DNA of 7,032 nt from assembly GCA_021789565.1 (NCBI GenBank), contig JAJYJL010000421.1, forward strand, positions 1 to 7,032, in the 5' to 3' direction. Position 1 is the stretch's first letter. Every line of letters starts with the position of its first letter. The notes beneath the pieces are model-generated. The model was not told the origin of the DNA and ran no database searches. It was given only the letters and a program-made list of their open reading frames with translations. Positions 6,959 to 7,032 of this stretch are shown one piece after another. The translations under genes were made by a program, and so were the position numbers. The stretch comes from Acidobacteriota bacterium. GTDB lineage: Bacteria; Acidobacteriota; Terriglobia; UBA7540.

Positions 6959-7032
6959 ATGATCGAAATCATGATGAAGAACATTGAAGCATGCAAGAGC
7001 TCACTGACTGATGCAGTAAAGGGGATTCAAAG
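6959..7032 (+). CDS. Possible start of a plus-strand gene, cut by window edge
   Basis: An ATG at 6959 opens a frame that stays open to the last base of the window (24 full codons). It would begin MIEIMMKNIEACKSSLTDAV. GGGAAG lies 8 bases upstream as a ribosome-binding site, and an in-frame TGA at 6938 limits the start. ATGs at 6971 and 6974 are alternative starts. The visible part looks like an amphipathic helix but is too short to assign to a family. A stretch this short can remain open by chance, so the evidence is the ribosome-binding site and the upstream promoter-like element rather than length. It would be divergent from all other genes here. Confidence 0.35.
   Translation, partial: MIEIMMKNIEACKSSLTDAVKGIQ

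Noticed and set aside
6751..6996. 81-residue minus-strand reading frame with a hydrophobic start
   Set aside because: It starts at a TTG without a ribosome-binding site, runs through the stem-loop and promoter-like elements, and has no recognisable protein pattern; it also overlaps the more plausible plus-strand start.

Overview
The window looks like an ordinary stretch of a moderately GC-rich bacterial chromosome. Six complete genes lie on the minus strand. A possible seventh gene, cut by the right edge, reads on the plus strand. No rRNA, tRNA, CRISPR array, insertion sequence or phage gene was seen. The gene content (a TMTC-like membrane protein with TPRs, a stand-alone Rieske protein, a cyclase-family hydrolase, mutM and comM) would suit a free-living soil or sediment bacterium. 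Acidobacteriota is my best guess, but this is an inference from general style and protein flavour, not from a marker gene.

Layout in the direction of minus-strand transcription (right to left): a class I SAM-dependent methyltransferase (6659-5970) overlaps or closely precedes a polytopic membrane protein with C-terminal TPR repeats (5986-4097). This second protein carries the hallmark motifs of the TMTC / GT-C-like family. A 278-base non-coding stretch with two short perfect palindromes then leads to a small Rieske [2Fe-2S] protein (3818-3513). After a further 190 bases comes a kynurenine-formamidase-type cyclase (3322-2609). Only 8 bases separate it from the DNA-repair glycosylase mutM/fpg (2600-1716). 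A 136-base gap holding a credible sigma-70-type promoter precedes the Mg-chelatase-like AAA+ ATPase comM/yifB (1579-44).

The most likely transcription units are methyltransferase plus TPR protein, Rieske alone or with cyclase plus mutM, and comM. mutM and comM both act on DNA (oxidised-base repair and branch migration during transformation). The Rieske protein and the cyclase are probably small-molecule metabolic proteins whose partners are not in the window. The methyltransferase and TMTC-like protein could act together on a glycan or glycoprotein, but only their adjacency suggests it.

The right end (6660-6958) has no convincing gene. It holds possible promoters for both directions, a 12-bp palindrome and a two-part stem-loop. 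I do not see a convincing new multi-gene system here. The items most worth a second look are the TMTC-like protein with its methyltransferase neighbour, the palindromes upstream of the Rieske gene, and the structured divergent intergenic region at the right edge.
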